NCBI GenBank assembly: GCA_016871335.1
Contig: VFZF01000006.1
Span: forward strand, 114,854-178,853
Length of the DNA: 64,000 nt
Direction: 5' to 3'
Source of the DNA: Acidimicrobiia bacterium
Lineage (GTDB): Bacteria; Acidobacteriota; Vicinamibacteria; Vicinamibacterales; SCN-69-37
Numbering within the stretch: position 1 is the stretch's first letter; each line of letters begins with the position of its first letter. The position numbers and the translations under genes are program-made. Positions 32,895 through 42,054 of the stretch are shown here, piece by piece. The notes under the pieces are model-generated. The model searched no databases and had not been told where the DNA came from. It was given only the letters and a program-made list of their open reading frames with translations.

Positions 32895-33707
32895 TTACTC
32901 CAGAAACGCCTTCACATACGGATCCGTCGACGCCCGCAGTTCGGGCAGTGTGCCCTCGAACAACACCTTGCTGTCCTTGAGCATCAGGAACTCGGTTTCC
33001 GCCATCTTCTCCGGGCTGGCAGGCACAAAGCGCAACGCGCCCTGCTCCCGCACCGCCATGTGCGACGCGATGTAGAACGCATCGCGCAGCTGGTGTGTCA
33101 CGATCAACGTGCTGACCTCCTCCAGATCCCGCAGCTTGATGATCTCATCGTCAATGGTCAGCGCCGTGATGGGATCGAGGCCTGTTGTCGGCTCGTCGTA
33201 CAGCAGGATCTGCGGCTTCGCGGTCAGCGCACGGGCGATCGCCACACGCCGACGCTGCCCGCCCGACAGTTCGGAGGGCATGCGCGCGACAAATTCGTCC
33301 AGACCGACAAACCCGAGCACTTCCATCACCCGCGCGTCAACCTCCGGGATTGGCATCGAGGTGCCTTCGAAGAGTTTGTAGCCGACATTTTCGCGGACCG
33401 TGAGCGAGTCGAACAACGCCCCTTCCTGAAACACCATGCCAAGGCGATCACGGACCGGCATCAAGGCCTCTTCCGACAGCTGATCAACTCGCTCGCCGTT
33501 GATGTGAATTTCGCCGCTATCGGGTTTGAGGAGTCCGAGCACCAGCCGCAACACCGTCGACTTGCCCACACCACTGCCGCCCAGGATCACCTTCGCGCGC
33601 CCGGGCAGGAGCTCGAAGCTCACCCTGTCAAGGATGACCTTGTCGTCAAACGCCAGCGAGACGCCGACAAAACGGATGACCGGAGCGTCGGGGTCGTGGG
33701 TCGCCAT
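32895..33707 (-). CDS. mlaF: Mla/MCE-type ABC transporter ATPase
   Basis: Cytoplasmic ATPase of the MCE lipid transporter, 270 residues. Walker A is GGSGVGKST, the Q-loop is in MVFQEGALFDSLTVRENV, the signature is LSGGQRRR, Walker B is ILLYDEPTTGLDP, and the switch is VTHQLRDAF. These match MlaF closely. It has ATG at 33707 and follows mlaE by one base. The C-terminal tail ends STDPYVKAFLE, similar to MlaF proteins, which use it to dock on the partner subunit. Confidence 0.95.
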   Translation of the reverse strand: MATHDPDAPVIRFVGVSLAFDDKVILDRVSFELLPGRAKVILGGSGVGKSTVLRLVLGLLKPDSGEIHINGERVDQLSEEALMPVRDRLGMVFQEGALFDSLTVRENVGYKLFEGTSMPIPEVDARVMEVLGFVGLDEFVARMPSELSGGQRRRVAIARALTAKPQILLYDEPTTGLDPITALTIDDEIIKLRDLEEVSTLIVTHQLRDAFYIASHMAVREQGALRFVPASPEKMAETEFLMLKDSKVLFEGTLPELRASTDPYVKAFLE

Positions 33708-33708
33708 G

Positions 33709-34476
33709 TCAGTAGAGCAACGTCAGAATCAATTTCGTGAGCAGGAAGTCCACCGCCAGCACGGTGACCGAGCCCGCGACAACGGCATTGGTGGTGGCGC
33801 GACCGACACCCTGCGTGCCGCCGGAGGTCCGCAGTCCGACGTGACAGCCGATCGTCACAATCACAAAGCCAAGGAAAAACGGTTTGATGAGCCCCATCCA
33901 GACGTCCTGAATGTAGAGGCCCTGCACGACGCTGTTCCAGAACACGCCGCCGGAGACGCCGAGCTGCGTCACGGTGATGATCCAGGCGCCGACCATCCCC
34001 ACGCCGTTGGCGATGACCGTGAGAATCGGCACCATCACAATGCCGGCGAGCACCCTCGGCACCACAAGCTTGCGCACCGGGTCCGTGCCCAGCGCACGCA
34101 ACGCACTGATTTGCTCGGTGACCATCATCGAGCCCAATTCGGCCGCGATGCCCGACCCCACCCGGCCGGTGACCATCAACGCCGTGAGCACAGGCCCAAG
34201 TTCCTTGACCATGGTGGCGCTCACGAGACGTCCCACCATGGAGCGCGCGCCGAACTGGTCGAGCGTTACGCCCGACTGCAGGGCGAGCACCATGCCGGTG
34301 AAGGTGCCCGTCAGCAACACGACGGTCATCGACCCGATGCCGATGGCGTCAAACTGCTCGATGATGTCGCGAAAGTAGATCGGACGTGAGGTCAGTCCAC
34401 GCACAATCTGGCCCAGGAGCCTGAAGTACTCCTGCACCTCGAGCACGCCCTTTTTGACGCCGGCGGTGAAGGTCAC
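33709..34476 (-). CDS. mlaE: MlaE-type lipid ABC transporter permease
   Basis: A 255-residue MlaE permease with an N-terminal amphipathic helix and five transmembrane helices. Typical blocks are FTGMVLALQSGVTLDQFGA, VTGRVGSGIAAELGSMMVTEQISALRALG (34075-34161, the coupling region) and VPRVLAGIVMVP. The start is GTG at 34476, directly after the uvrB TAA, with GGGAGGGG 8 nt before it. It is the first mla gene and is probably co-transcribed with uvrB. Confidence 0.95.
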   Translation of the reverse strand: MTFTAGVKKGVLEVQEYFRLLGQIVRGLTSRPIYFRDIIEQFDAIGIGSMTVVLLTGTFTGMVLALQSGVTLDQFGARSMVGRLVSATMVKELGPVLTALMVTGRVGSGIAAELGSMMVTEQISALRALGTDPVRKLVVPRVLAGIVMVPILTVIANGVGMVGAWIITVTQLGVSGGVFWNSVVQGLYIQDVWMGLIKPFFLGFVIVTIGCHVGLRTSGGTQGVGRATTNAVVAGSVTVLAVDFLLTKLILTLLY

Positions 34477-36489
34477 TTAGACGTCCCCTCCCACCAGAAC
34501 GCGGCCCGGATCCCGCAGCTTCCGCAACTCGTCGCGGAGGCCGGCAGCGCGTTCGAACTCCAGATTTGTCGCCGCCGCCCGCATCCCCTGTTCGAGTTCC
34601 GCGATCCGGCGGTCGAGGTCTGCGCGCGTGCGGAACGTCTCGCGTCTGTCCGCGGCCGGCATCGTCAGGTAGTCGCGTTCGTAGACGCTCGACAGCACTT
34701 CGTCGATGTGTTTGACGATGGAGGCGGGGGTGATTCCGTGTTCGAGGTTGTACGCCTCCTGGACGGCGCGGCGGCGCTCGGTCTCCCGCATCGCGTGCTT
34801 CATCGAGTCGGTCACCTTGTCGGCATACAGAATCGCGCGCCCACGCACGTGCCTGGCGGCCCGGCCGATCGTCTGAATCAGGGCGCCGCCCGACCGGAGA
34901 AACCCTTCCTTGTCGGCGTCAAGAATGGCGACAAGCGAGACCTCGGGGAGGTCGAGCCCCTCCCGCAGCAGGTTGATGCCGATGAGGACGTCGAACGCCC
35001 CGAGCCGGAGGTCGCGCAGGATCTCCACGCGTTCGAGCGTGTCGATGTCGGAGTGGAGATACCGCACCTTCACGCCGAGTTCCTGGTAATACGTCGTCAG
35101 GTCTTCGGCCATGCGTTTGGTCAGCACCGTGACAAGCACGCGTTCGCCACGGGCCGTCACGTCGCGAATCTCCGCCAGCAAATCGTCCACCTGGCCCGCC
35201 ACAGGGCGCACGTCGATCGGCGGATCAACCAGACCGGTCGGCCGGATGATCTGTTCGACAATCACGCCCCCGGCGTGTTTGAGCTCGTACGGCCCTGGCG
35301 TCGCGCTGACGTACACCACCTGCGGGCGGCGTTCCTCCCACTCGTCAAACGACAGCGGACGGTTGTCGAGTGCCGACGGCAGCCGGAATCCGTACTCGAC
35401 CAGCACTTCCTTCCGCGACCGGTCACCGTGATACATCCCGCGCACCTGCGGCACGGTCTGGTGACTCTCGTCAACGATCAGCAGCGCATCCTCCGGCAGA
35501 TAGTCCAGCAACGTCGGCGGCGGCTCGCCCGCCCCCCGGCCGGAGAGATGCCGCGAGTAGTTCTCGATCCCGTGGCAGTAGCCGATCTCCTTCATCATCT
35601 CGAGGTCGAACATCGTGCGCTGATGGAGCCGCTGCGCCTCAGGCACACGACCGGCCCCTTCGAGCTCGGCCAACCGATCGCGCAGTTCGTCCTTGATGCG
35701 CTCAATCGCCTCAAGCGTCTTGGACCGCGGCGTGACGAAGTGCGACTTCGGGAAAACAGACAACCGATCGTGCCGGCGTACCTCCCTGCCGGTCAGTGGA
35801 TCGAACGTCACGAGCGCGTCCACCTCGTCGCCGAAGTACTCGAACCGGAACCCGATGTCCTCGTACGACGGATAGACCTCGACGATGTCGCCGCGGACGC
35901 GGAAGGTGCCGCGCGTAAACTCGTGATCGTTGCGTTCGTACTGGATTTCCACCAGCGACCGCAGCAACTGATCGCGGCCGGTCGTGGCTCCCTTCTGCAC
36001 CTCGACAACGAGTCCGAAATACGACTCCGGCGATCCCAGGCCGTAGATGCACGACACACTCGCCACAACCAGCACGTCGCGTCGTTCAAACAGCGATCGC
36101 GTCGCGGACAAGCGCAGACGGTCGATCTCCTCGTTGATGATCGACTCCTTCTCGATGTACGTTCCGCTGGCCGGCATATAGGCTTCCGGCTGGTAGTAGT
36201 CGTAATAGCTGACGAAGTATTCGACGGCGTTGCGCGGGAAGAACCGCCGGAATTCCTGGTAGAGCTGGGCCGCGAGGGTCTTGTTGTGCACCATCACCAG
36301 CGCCGGCCGGTTCACGGTCGCGACCACCTGCGCCATCGTGAACGTCTTGCCGGAGCCGGTCACGCCCAGCAGCACCTGTGCCGGGTCACCACGCTCCAGC
36401 CCTTCGACCAACTGCGGGATGGCACGCGGCTGGTCGCCACGGAGCTCAAAATCCGACTCAAGTTCAAAACGATCGGTATCGGAAGGCAT
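34477..36489 (-). CDS. uvrB: Excinuclease ABC subunit B
   Basis: Damage-verifying helicase-like subunit of nucleotide excision repair. The 670-residue length is standard. Walker A is [12 protein letters not shown], the beta-hairpin contains [13 protein letters not shown], motif II is DESH, and motifs V-VI include [30 protein letters not shown] (34897-34986) and QTIGRAARH. The C-terminal UVR domain ([30 protein letters not shown]; 34513-34602) for UvrC contact is present. ATG at 36489 is preferred over a GTG at 36510, which has no ribosome-binding sequence. mlaE follows without a gap. Confidence 0.98.
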   Translation of the reverse strand: MPSDTDRFELESDFELRGDQPRAIPQLVEGLERGDPAQVLLGVTGSGKTFTMAQVVATVNRPALVMVHNKTLAAQLYQEFRRFFPRNAVEYFVSYYDYYQPEAYMPASGTYIEKESIINEEIDRLRLSATRSLFERRDVLVVASVSCIYGLGSPESYFGLVVEVQKGATTGRDQLLRSLVEIQYERNDHEFTRGTFRVRGDIVEVYPSYEDIGFRFEYFGDEVDALVTFDPLTGREVRRHDRLSVFPKSHFVTPRSKTLEAIERIKDELRDRLAELEGAGRVPEAQRLHQRTMFDLEMMKEIGYCHGIENYSRHLSGRGAGEPPPTLLDYLPEDALLIVDESHQTVPQVRGMYHGDRSRKEVLVEYGFRLPSALDNRPLSFDEWEERRPQVVYVSATPGPYELKHAGGVIVEQIIRPTGLVDPPIDVRPVAGQVDDLLAEIRDVTARGERVLVTVLTKRMAEDLTTYYQELGVKVRYLHSDIDTLERVEILRDLRLGAFDVLIGINLLREGLDLPEVSLVAILDADKEGFLRSGGALIQTIGRAARHVRGRAILYADKVTDSMKHAMRETERRRAVQEAYNLEHGITPASIVKHIDEVLSSVYERDYLTMPAADRRETFRTRADLDRRIAELEQGMRAAATNLEFERAAGLRDELRKLRDPGRVLVGGDV

Positions 36490-36531
36490 CGGTGATCCAG
36501 CTCGAATCACCCATGGTAGCAGAGCGGTACG

Positions 36532-37470
36532 TCAGCGAATGGGCGCGAAGTAGCCGAGCCGGGTCCGCACCTTGAGACCACTCACCTCCGGGGCGCGCAC
36601 ACGGACCTGCACCTTCCGGAACGCGCCGTCCTTCGCGGGGTTGGTGGAGACGTACCCGAGCGTGTAGCGGGATTTCAGCTCGTCCAGAATGCGCCCGTAA
36701 ATCTTCTCCAGGTCCTCCTTCCGCCCCGGATAAAACGTCGCGCCACCCGTCTGATGCGCGACGTCGTTCATTCTCATCGTCTGCACGGCCCGCTCGGTGC
36801 CGGTCTGATGCTCCATGTAGCCGATGACATAAACCATCACCTGACTGAGGCGCAGCATCTCGACCAGTTGCGAGAACGTGGTCTCACTCCGGGAGTCGCC
36901 GCCGTCGGTGTAGAGCAACAACACCTTCTGCCCGTCCTGCGATTCGGCCGCCGCGAGATACATGGCCAGCGCGTCATACAGCGCGGTGTATCCGTCGGCG
37001 CTGTTGCCACGCATGCGTTCGAACAGGTGCGGATAACTGCCGGGCGAAAACCGGGAGACGCGCACCTGGGTCGCGAAGTCGACAAACGTGACGTCCCGCG
37101 CCTCATCCAACGTGTTGATGAACCTGATGGCCGCGGAGGTGGCTTGCGGCAGGTCCCGTTGCATGCTGGCGCTGGTGTCCAGCAGCAAGCCCAGGTGCAG
37201 CGGAACCTCCGGCGTGGCGCCGGTCGCACAATACGTGAGCGTCTGTGGACGTCCGTCTTCGAGCACCTCGAACTGGTCCCGCTGAAGCCCGGGGACCAGG
37301 GTGTCGCCCTTGGCGGTGACCGTCACCGGGAGCGTCACGACGTCTGTGGTCGCGCGAAAGACCTGCTGGCGGGCCGGCAGGGGGGCTGCCAGCAGCCACA
37401 ACGCGACCGCCGTCGCCGCCACACCTCGTGCCGCCACTGCCGCCCCGCGCGTGTTCCGCCGGCCAGTCAT
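36532..37470 (-). CDS. VWFA-related exported protein (acidobacterial type)
   Basis: A 312-residue secreted protein of the VWFA-related family common in Acidobacteriota (TIGR03436 type). It has a signal peptide (GVAATAVALWLLAAPLPARQ), a short beta domain (VVTLPVTVTAKGDTLVPGLQRDQFEVLEDGR; 37235-37330), and a von Willebrand A domain with a complete MIDAS: LLLDTSASM (DxSxS), the Thr in DGYTALYDAL, and Asp in LLLYTDGGDSRSE. The C-terminal strand set ends KVRTRLGYFAP. ATG at 37470 is chosen over one nine codons upstream. Role unknown; a divalent-metal-dependent adhesion function is likely. Confidence 0.9.
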   Translation of the reverse strand: MTGRRNTRGAAVAARGVAATAVALWLLAAPLPARQQVFRATTDVVTLPVTVTAKGDTLVPGLQRDQFEVLEDGRPQTLTYCATGATPEVPLHLGLLLDTSASMQRDLPQATSAAIRFINTLDEARDVTFVDFATQVRVSRFSPGSYPHLFERMRGNSADGYTALYDALAMYLAAAESQDGQKVLLLYTDGGDSRSETTFSQLVEMLRLSQVMVYVIGYMEHQTGTERAVQTMRMNDVAHQTGGATFYPGRKEDLEKIYGRILDELKSRYTLGYVSTNPAKDGAFRKVQVRVRAPEVSGLKVRTRLGYFAPIR

Positions 37471-37508
37471 GATGCGCGCATCATACCCCGCGGGCATGAC
37501 GAGGTACG

Positions 37509-37514
37509 TATAAT
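37509..37514 (+). promoter_or_regulatory. -10 box of the DHH phosphoesterase gene
   Basis: Perfect TATAAT ending 14 nt before the ATG at 37529. No convincing -35 lies 17 nt upstream. The start point predicted 7 nt downstream would leave a leader of about 8 nt. Confidence 0.45.
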
Positions 37515-37528
37515 GGCTTGTTTACGTC

Positions 37529-38971
37529 ATGAGAGCACTCGCCGTCTGCCAGGACGAACTGGTGATTCGCACGCTCCACCAGGTCCTGTCGAGCACGCTC
37601 GACCTTGAATTTCTGGTCGAAAGCCGCCCCCTCGCCCGACGCCTCATCGAGGATCAGATCGCCGTCACGGTGGCCGATCCGAAGCGGGTGGATTCCTACC
37701 TCCGCGCCGATCTCTCACCCTCCACGTGCGTCCTGGTCGAAGACAACGGCAAGCGCAGCCTCAAGAAAATCGTCAGCGCCATCCGCGACGCCGGGGGCAG
37801 CCTCCTCTATATCCTCCACGCCGGCACGCGCCCCGAGCAGCGCAAGAACTATGACGACCTGCAGGAACTCGTGCCCGAGCTCACCCACCTCGGCCTGGCC
37901 GAGCTGCTGAGCGCGTCACTCACTACCGAACTCGAGCGCGCCATGACCCGTGCGCGCGTGCAGCAGTACCAGCGGTACTTCGCAGACGCGGATCGGGTCC
38001 TGATTCTGCTGCACAACGACCCCGATCCAGACGCACTCGCCGCAGGCCTCGCCTTGCGCACGCTCCTTCGGCGCACCAAGACGACCGCCATCATCGGAGC
38101 CGTGCAAGGCGTCACGCGCCCTGAAAACCTCCGCATGGCCGACCTGCTCGACATCCAGGTGGAGACGCTGACGCCCGCCGACTTCGGCACGTTCGACCGT
38201 ATCGCCACCGTGGACGTGCAGCCGCACTATTTCCCGGGTCAGCTGCCTCGCGTCGATCTGGTCATCGACCACCATCCCGAGCAGACCGGCTACACGGCGG
38301 TGTTCAAGGACATCCGGCCGGAGTTCGGCTCGACATGCACGATCCTCACCGAGCACCTGCGCGCCGTCGATGTGAACATCTCGGAACGCACCGCCACCGC
38401 GATGCTCTACGCGATCAAGTCCGACACGCTCTTCTTCGCGCGCCACACCAACCGCTCCGACCTCGAGGCCTTCACCTTCCTGTACCCGCTCGCCGACGCC
38501 GCGCTCATCCGCAAGATGGAGGGCGCCGAGATCACCCTGGACCGGCTTGAGCACGTCACACGAGCGCTCGCCACCAGCCGCATGCGCAATCAGGTGTTCT
38601 CCGCGTTCATCGGCGAAACCACGCGCGAAGACTTCATCCCCTACACCGCCGACTTCCTGTTGCAGCTGGAAGGCGTCAAGTGGTCGATCATCTCAGGCAT
38701 CGTCGGCGGCCAGCTCATCGTCAGCGTCCGCAACCTCGGGTATTCAAAGAATGCCGGTGAGTTTCTGAAAACCAACTTCGGAGATATCGGCAGTGCTGGT
38801 GGACACCGCGCGCTCGCCAAAGCCGTCGTGCCCGCAGAACGCTTCGCGGCCAAATTCGGCGACCTCTCCGGCATCGGCATCGCCGCCCGTATCGGCGAAC
38901 TCGCGGAACACTTCCTCGCCGAAGCCAAAGACGACAAGAAGCCCACCGAAAAGACCGGCAAGCACGTCTAG
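37529..38971 (+). CDS. DHH family phosphoesterase with N-terminal extension
   Basis: A 480-residue protein. The DHH domain has the metal motifs LLHNDPDPDALAAG, TVDVQPHY and VIDHHPEQ, and the DHHA1 part has GSAGGHRALAKA. These are the features of NrnA- and bifunctional oligoribonuclease/pAp-phosphatase-type enzymes. The first 140 residues (MRALAVCQDELVIRTLHQVL...) form an additional alpha/beta domain, probably RCK/TrkA-N-like, a combination known in some DHH proteins and possibly nucleotide-sensing. The C-terminus is Lys-rich (AKDDKKPTEKTGKHV). Substrate not determined; it is monocistronic. Confidence 0.86.
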   Translation: MRALAVCQDELVIRTLHQVLSSTLDLEFLVESRPLARRLIEDQIAVTVADPKRVDSYLRADLSPSTCVLVEDNGKRSLKKIVSAIRDAGGSLLYILHAGTRPEQRKNYDDLQELVPELTHLGLAELLSASLTTELERAMTRARVQQYQRYFADADRVLILLHNDPDPDALAAGLALRTLLRRTKTTAIIGAVQGVTRPENLRMADLLDIQVETLTPADFGTFDRIATVDVQPHYFPGQLPRVDLVIDHHPEQTGYTAVFKDIRPEFGSTCTILTEHLRAVDVNISERTATAMLYAIKSDTLFFARHTNRSDLEAFTFLYPLADAALIRKMEGAEITLDRLEHVTRALATSRMRNQVFSAFIGETTREDFIPYTADFLLQLEGVKWSIISGIVGGQLIVSVRNLGYSKNAGEFLKTNFGDIGSAGGHRALAKAVVPAERFAAKFGDLSGIGIAARIGELAEHFLAEAKDDKKPTEKTGKHV

Positions 38972-38980
38972 CACGACCGG

Positions 38981-38996
38981 TTCACAGGGAGGCACT
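38981..38996. repeat. Dispersed short repeat, copy 4
   Basis: TTCACAGGGAGGCACT between the convergent DHH and PLP-enzyme genes; the last bases overlap the PLP-enzyme stop codon. It matches the first 15 positions of the consensus. Confidence 0.6.
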
Positions 38997-40158
38997 AGAC
39001 AAGCGCTTGTCTGAGGTCGTCGATGAGATCCGTGCTCGACTCCAGGCCGACCGACAGCCGAAGCATGCCTCGAGTGACCCCGGCGGCCGCGAGCTGGATG
39101 TCATCGAGCCCGTATTGGGACGTCAGCACCGGCAGCGAGCACAGGCTCTCGACACCACCGAGACTGGCGGCACGCTGGAAGAGCTTAAGGCGATCGAACG
39201 TGCGCACCGCGCCCTCGTAGCCGCCGGCACATTCGAAACACACCATGCCGCCGAAGCCGCTCATCTGCTTGCGGGCGATTGCGGCATCGGGGTGTGAGGC
39301 GAGCCCAGGGTAAAACACGCGACTGACCTGCTTCTGCTGTTCGAGGAACTCAGCCACGGCCTGTGCGTTGGCGTTGTGTCGCGCGACACGCACGGCGAGG
39401 GTTTTTATGCCGCGGGCCAGCGCATACGCCGACGCCGGCTCCAGAATGCCACCAAGCAGTTTCCTGGCGGGCGTCACGCGGTCGATGATCGCGCGCGACC
39501 CGACCAGCGCGCCGGCGGTCACGTCGCTATGGCCATTGAGAAACTTCGTCGCCGAGTGCATCACCAGGTCCGCATCCAGCGCGAGCGGCTGTTGGTTGAT
39601 GGGGCTCGCGAATGTGTTGTCCACGATCGAGATGACACCCTTGGCGCGGCAGGCCGCCGCGACGCTCGCGATATCGACACACCGCAGCGTCGGATTGGTC
39701 GGCGTCTCGAACCACAGCACCTTCGTCTTCGGACCGAAGTGCGGCCCAACATCCCCGAGGGCTTCCATCGAGACAAACCGCGTGGCGACGCCAAACCGAT
39801 CAAGAAACTGCGTCAGCACCTGCACCGTCCCACCGTAGATTGACGACGCGCAGAGCACTTCATCGCCGGCTTGTAGCAGCCCGAACAACGCGGTGGATGT
39901 GGCCGCCATACCTGAGCCGGTGACGAGCGCAGCTTCCCCACCCTCGGCCGCCGCCAGTTTGGCCTCCGCTGCCTGCACCGTCGGATTCGCGTATCGCGAA
40001 TAGATGTAGTGCGTCGAGGTCCCCTGCTGGAACTTCTCCAGTTCCGCGGCGTTGGGAAATGTGAAGGTGGTCGCCGAATAGATTGGCGTGGTGATCGGTG
40101 TGGCGGATGATGGAACGCCTTCGCCCGCGTGAAGAATCTCCGTGTCGCGCGTGCTCAC
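38995..40158 (-). CDS. Cys/Met metabolism PLP-dependent enzyme
   Basis: A 387-residue fold-type I enzyme of the cystathionine gamma-synthase/methionine gamma-lyase/O-acylhomoserine sulfhydrylase family. PLP-phosphate loop GSGMAATSTALFGL, Tyr motif IYSRYANPT, substrate region WFETPTNPTLRCVD, Asp in VDNTFASP, and the Schiff-base Lys in HSATKFLNGHSDV are all present. The C-terminal domain has LGGVESLCSLPV and RLSVGLESSTDLIDDL. Active-site residues alone do not separate synthase from lyase. GTG start at 40158 overlaps the stop of the patatin-like gene (GTGA), so the two are co-transcribed. Confidence 0.93.
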   Translation of the reverse strand: MSTRDTEILHAGEGVPSSATPITTPIYSATTFTFPNAAELEKFQQGTSTHYIYSRYANPTVQAAEAKLAAAEGGEAALVTGSGMAATSTALFGLLQAGDEVLCASSIYGGTVQVLTQFLDRFGVATRFVSMEALGDVGPHFGPKTKVLWFETPTNPTLRCVDIASVAAACRAKGVISIVDNTFASPINQQPLALDADLVMHSATKFLNGHSDVTAGALVGSRAIIDRVTPARKLLGGILEPASAYALARGIKTLAVRVARHNANAQAVAEFLEQQKQVSRVFYPGLASHPDAAIARKQMSGFGGMVCFECAGGYEGAVRTFDRLKLFQRAASLGGVESLCSLPVLTSQYGLDDIQLAAAGVTRGMLRLSVGLESSTDLIDDLRQALV

Positions 40159-41555
40159 TCGATGCGCTCCCCTGTCGCCACAACCGGCTCAATGAACTGC
40201 CGATAGGCATCGTCGTATCCCTGCCGTACGAGTTCAGCGAGCGAACGGACCCGGTCCGACGACTCGTCATAGACCCCGGAGAAGTCGAACGGCCCCACTG
40301 GGTTGTGATCAGGCCGGATGGCAAAGACTCCAGAGAAACGGTGTGCGGCAGCAGCCCAGGCTTCCTGGAACGCCGCAGTCTCGACCGACCGCACCGTCTC
40401 GCCCATGCGGTGCCGGAAGTCGCCCGGTGTGGCGCGCATGTCGTGAGGCTGCGCGGCTGGGGGCGCCGGCGTCACCAGCACCACCTGCTCCACCCCTATA
40501 CGCGCGACTTCATCGATGAGGCGGCCCACAAGTTCCGGCCGATCACACCACCGGTGCGTTTCGCCCTGCCAGTAGCTGTTGACCGGAAACGTCACTTCGT
40601 GCGGCACAGAGGCCACAGGCAATCGCAACCCGGCGATGAGCGCGTCGACCACGAGTGCCCGTTCGGCCTCCGCACCAGCGGCGACGTCCACGGACTCCGC
40701 TTCGCGCGGTCCGGCCCCCACACGACGCTGGGCGAATGCGGTGTGCCACGAGGGCGCCACCAGTCCGACCACCACATCGCGCCTGGCATCGATGTCGTGT
40801 ATTGCGAGCAACACTTCGCGGAAGCCGGGCTGTCCGAAGTTTTCGGACACCAGTTCCACATACCGCCGCCCCATCTCGTCGCACGGAGAGGCGGGGCCGG
40901 AGGACCCTCGTGTGATCTGCCACAACGCGTCCACGGCGAGACCTTCAGGTTCAGCCGGATCCAGCGGGTGGCCAAGGAGGTGCCACCAGAACAATCCCCT
41001 GGTTCTCCGCCTTGAGCGCTGGCCTTTCCGAGCCTGCCACGCCGACACCACGAGCACCGCCACCATGCCAACGAGCGCCAGCACCACCAGACGCGGCACA
41101 ACCGTCGGAAGAATTGGAGGATCAAACAGTGAGGTCAGAACCTGCGTGTATGTGTTGAGCAGCCGCTCCGCGATCGACGGAAGGCTCACCAGCGAGGCCA
41201 GCATGCCGCCCGCATACAGCGCCGTCGCAGCCACAACGGCCAGCAACGGAGACAACAGGAGCAGACACGCCAGGCCGAGTGCGCCCACCGCGACCCGCAG
41301 GGCCCGGCGCCATCGGTACGCGCGTGTCGCCCTCGGCGTGGTCCACGGACCCGCGTCGGCCCACAGGTGACCACCGCTGTCCACGGCTGCACTCAACGCC
41401 CCGATCGCGCCGACGCCATGCGCCGCCACCACGTCCACCTTGATGCCCGCCTCGTTCAACGCGCGAAGCACGCCGGCGTGGTACGGGCCGGCCGTCCCCG
41501 TGCCGCACAACACCACCGCCGTGCGCAGGCGTGGGGCGTAGGAAGACAGGGCCAT
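40155..41555 (-). CDS. Patatin-like membrane protein lacking the catalytic serine
   Basis: A 466-residue protein. The N-terminus has the patatin oxyanion-type motif (CGTGTAGPYHAGVLRALNEAG), but the nucleophile motif GxSxG reads AHGVGAIGAL, with Gly in place of Ser, and no clear DGG/DGA Asp is seen. Three to four hydrophobic segments follow (LGLACLLLLSPLLAVVAATAL; VVPRLVVLALVGMVAVLVV), then a soluble C-terminal domain (EGLAVDALWQI ... VSENFGQPGFREVLLAIHDID). It may be a non-enzymatic relative with a binding or scaffolding role. It is upstream of and coupled to the PLP enzyme. Assignment to the patatin fold is moderately secure. Confidence 0.65.
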   Translation of the reverse strand: MALSSYAPRLRTAVVLCGTGTAGPYHAGVLRALNEAGIKVDVVAAHGVGAIGALSAAVDSGGHLWADAGPWTTPRATRAYRWRRALRVAVGALGLACLLLLSPLLAVVAATALYAGGMLASLVSLPSIAERLLNTYTQVLTSLFDPPILPTVVPRLVVLALVGMVAVLVVSAWQARKGQRSRRRTRGLFWWHLLGHPLDPAEPEGLAVDALWQITRGSSGPASPCDEMGRRYVELVSENFGQPGFREVLLAIHDIDARRDVVVGLVAPSWHTAFAQRRVGAGPREAESVDVAAGAEAERALVVDALIAGLRLPVASVPHEVTFPVNSYWQGETHRWCDRPELVGRLIDEVARIGVEQVVLVTPAPPAAQPHDMRATPGDFRHRMGETVRSVETAAFQEAWAAAAHRFSGVFAIRPDHNPVGPFDFSGVYDESSDRVRSLAELVRQGYDDAYRQFIEPVVATGERIE

Positions 41556-41563
41556 GGGTGAAA

Positions 41564-42028
41564 TCAGGCTTCGTCGTGCACGGTAATCAGCCGCACGAGC
41601 TCAAAGGCTCGCTTGCCGGCCGGCGTCACGACGAGCACATCGTCGCCCTCTTCCTTGCCGACAAACGCACGGCCGATGGGTGACGCCACCGAGATCAGGC
41701 CCTTGTCAGGATCCGCGTCCTCGGGCATGCAGAGTTCGAACTGCAACTGCTTCCCGTTTTCGATGACGGTCAATTTCGACCCGAAGCCGGCCTTGTCGGT
41801 CGGAATCTTGTCGAGGTTCATCAGCTGCAGTTGCGACACGCGCGTCCGCAACATCGAGATGCGGGATTCCACCAGACGCTGACGTTCCTTCGCGGCCGCA
41901 TATTCGGCGTTCTCGCGCAGGTCCCCCAGCTCGCGGGCGCGCTGGATCTCCTTGGGCAGATCGTGGGTCAGCTCGCGGTCGAGCACGGCGATTTCATCTT
42001 CGAATCGCTTGATCAGACGGGCTTTCAT
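41564..42028 (-). CDS. greA: Transcription elongation factor GreA
   Basis: GreA rescues backtracked RNA polymerase by stimulating transcript cleavage. The 154-residue protein has the N-terminal coiled coil with the acidic tip ELGDLRENAEYAAAKERQ (the Asp/Glu pair that enters the secondary channel) and the C-terminal FKBP-like domain (LISVASPIGRAFVGKEEGDDV). The length and motifs are standard. It is divergent from the methyltransferase gene across a 26-nt gap. Confidence 0.95.
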   Translation of the reverse strand: MKARLIKRFEDEIAVLDRELTHDLPKEIQRARELGDLRENAEYAAAKERQRLVESRISMLRTRVSQLQLMNLDKIPTDKAGFGSKLTVIENGKQLQFELCMPEDADPDKGLISVASPIGRAFVGKEEGDDVLVVTPAGKRAFELVRLITVHDEA

Positions 42029-42054
42029 CGTATGAAAAGTCTATCCTATCCGGC

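Noticed and set aside
34708..36495. Long open frame opposite uvrB (595 codons)
   Set aside because: Typical antisense shadow in a GC-rich gene; His/Arg/Gln-rich and without family blocks, while uvrB is complete.
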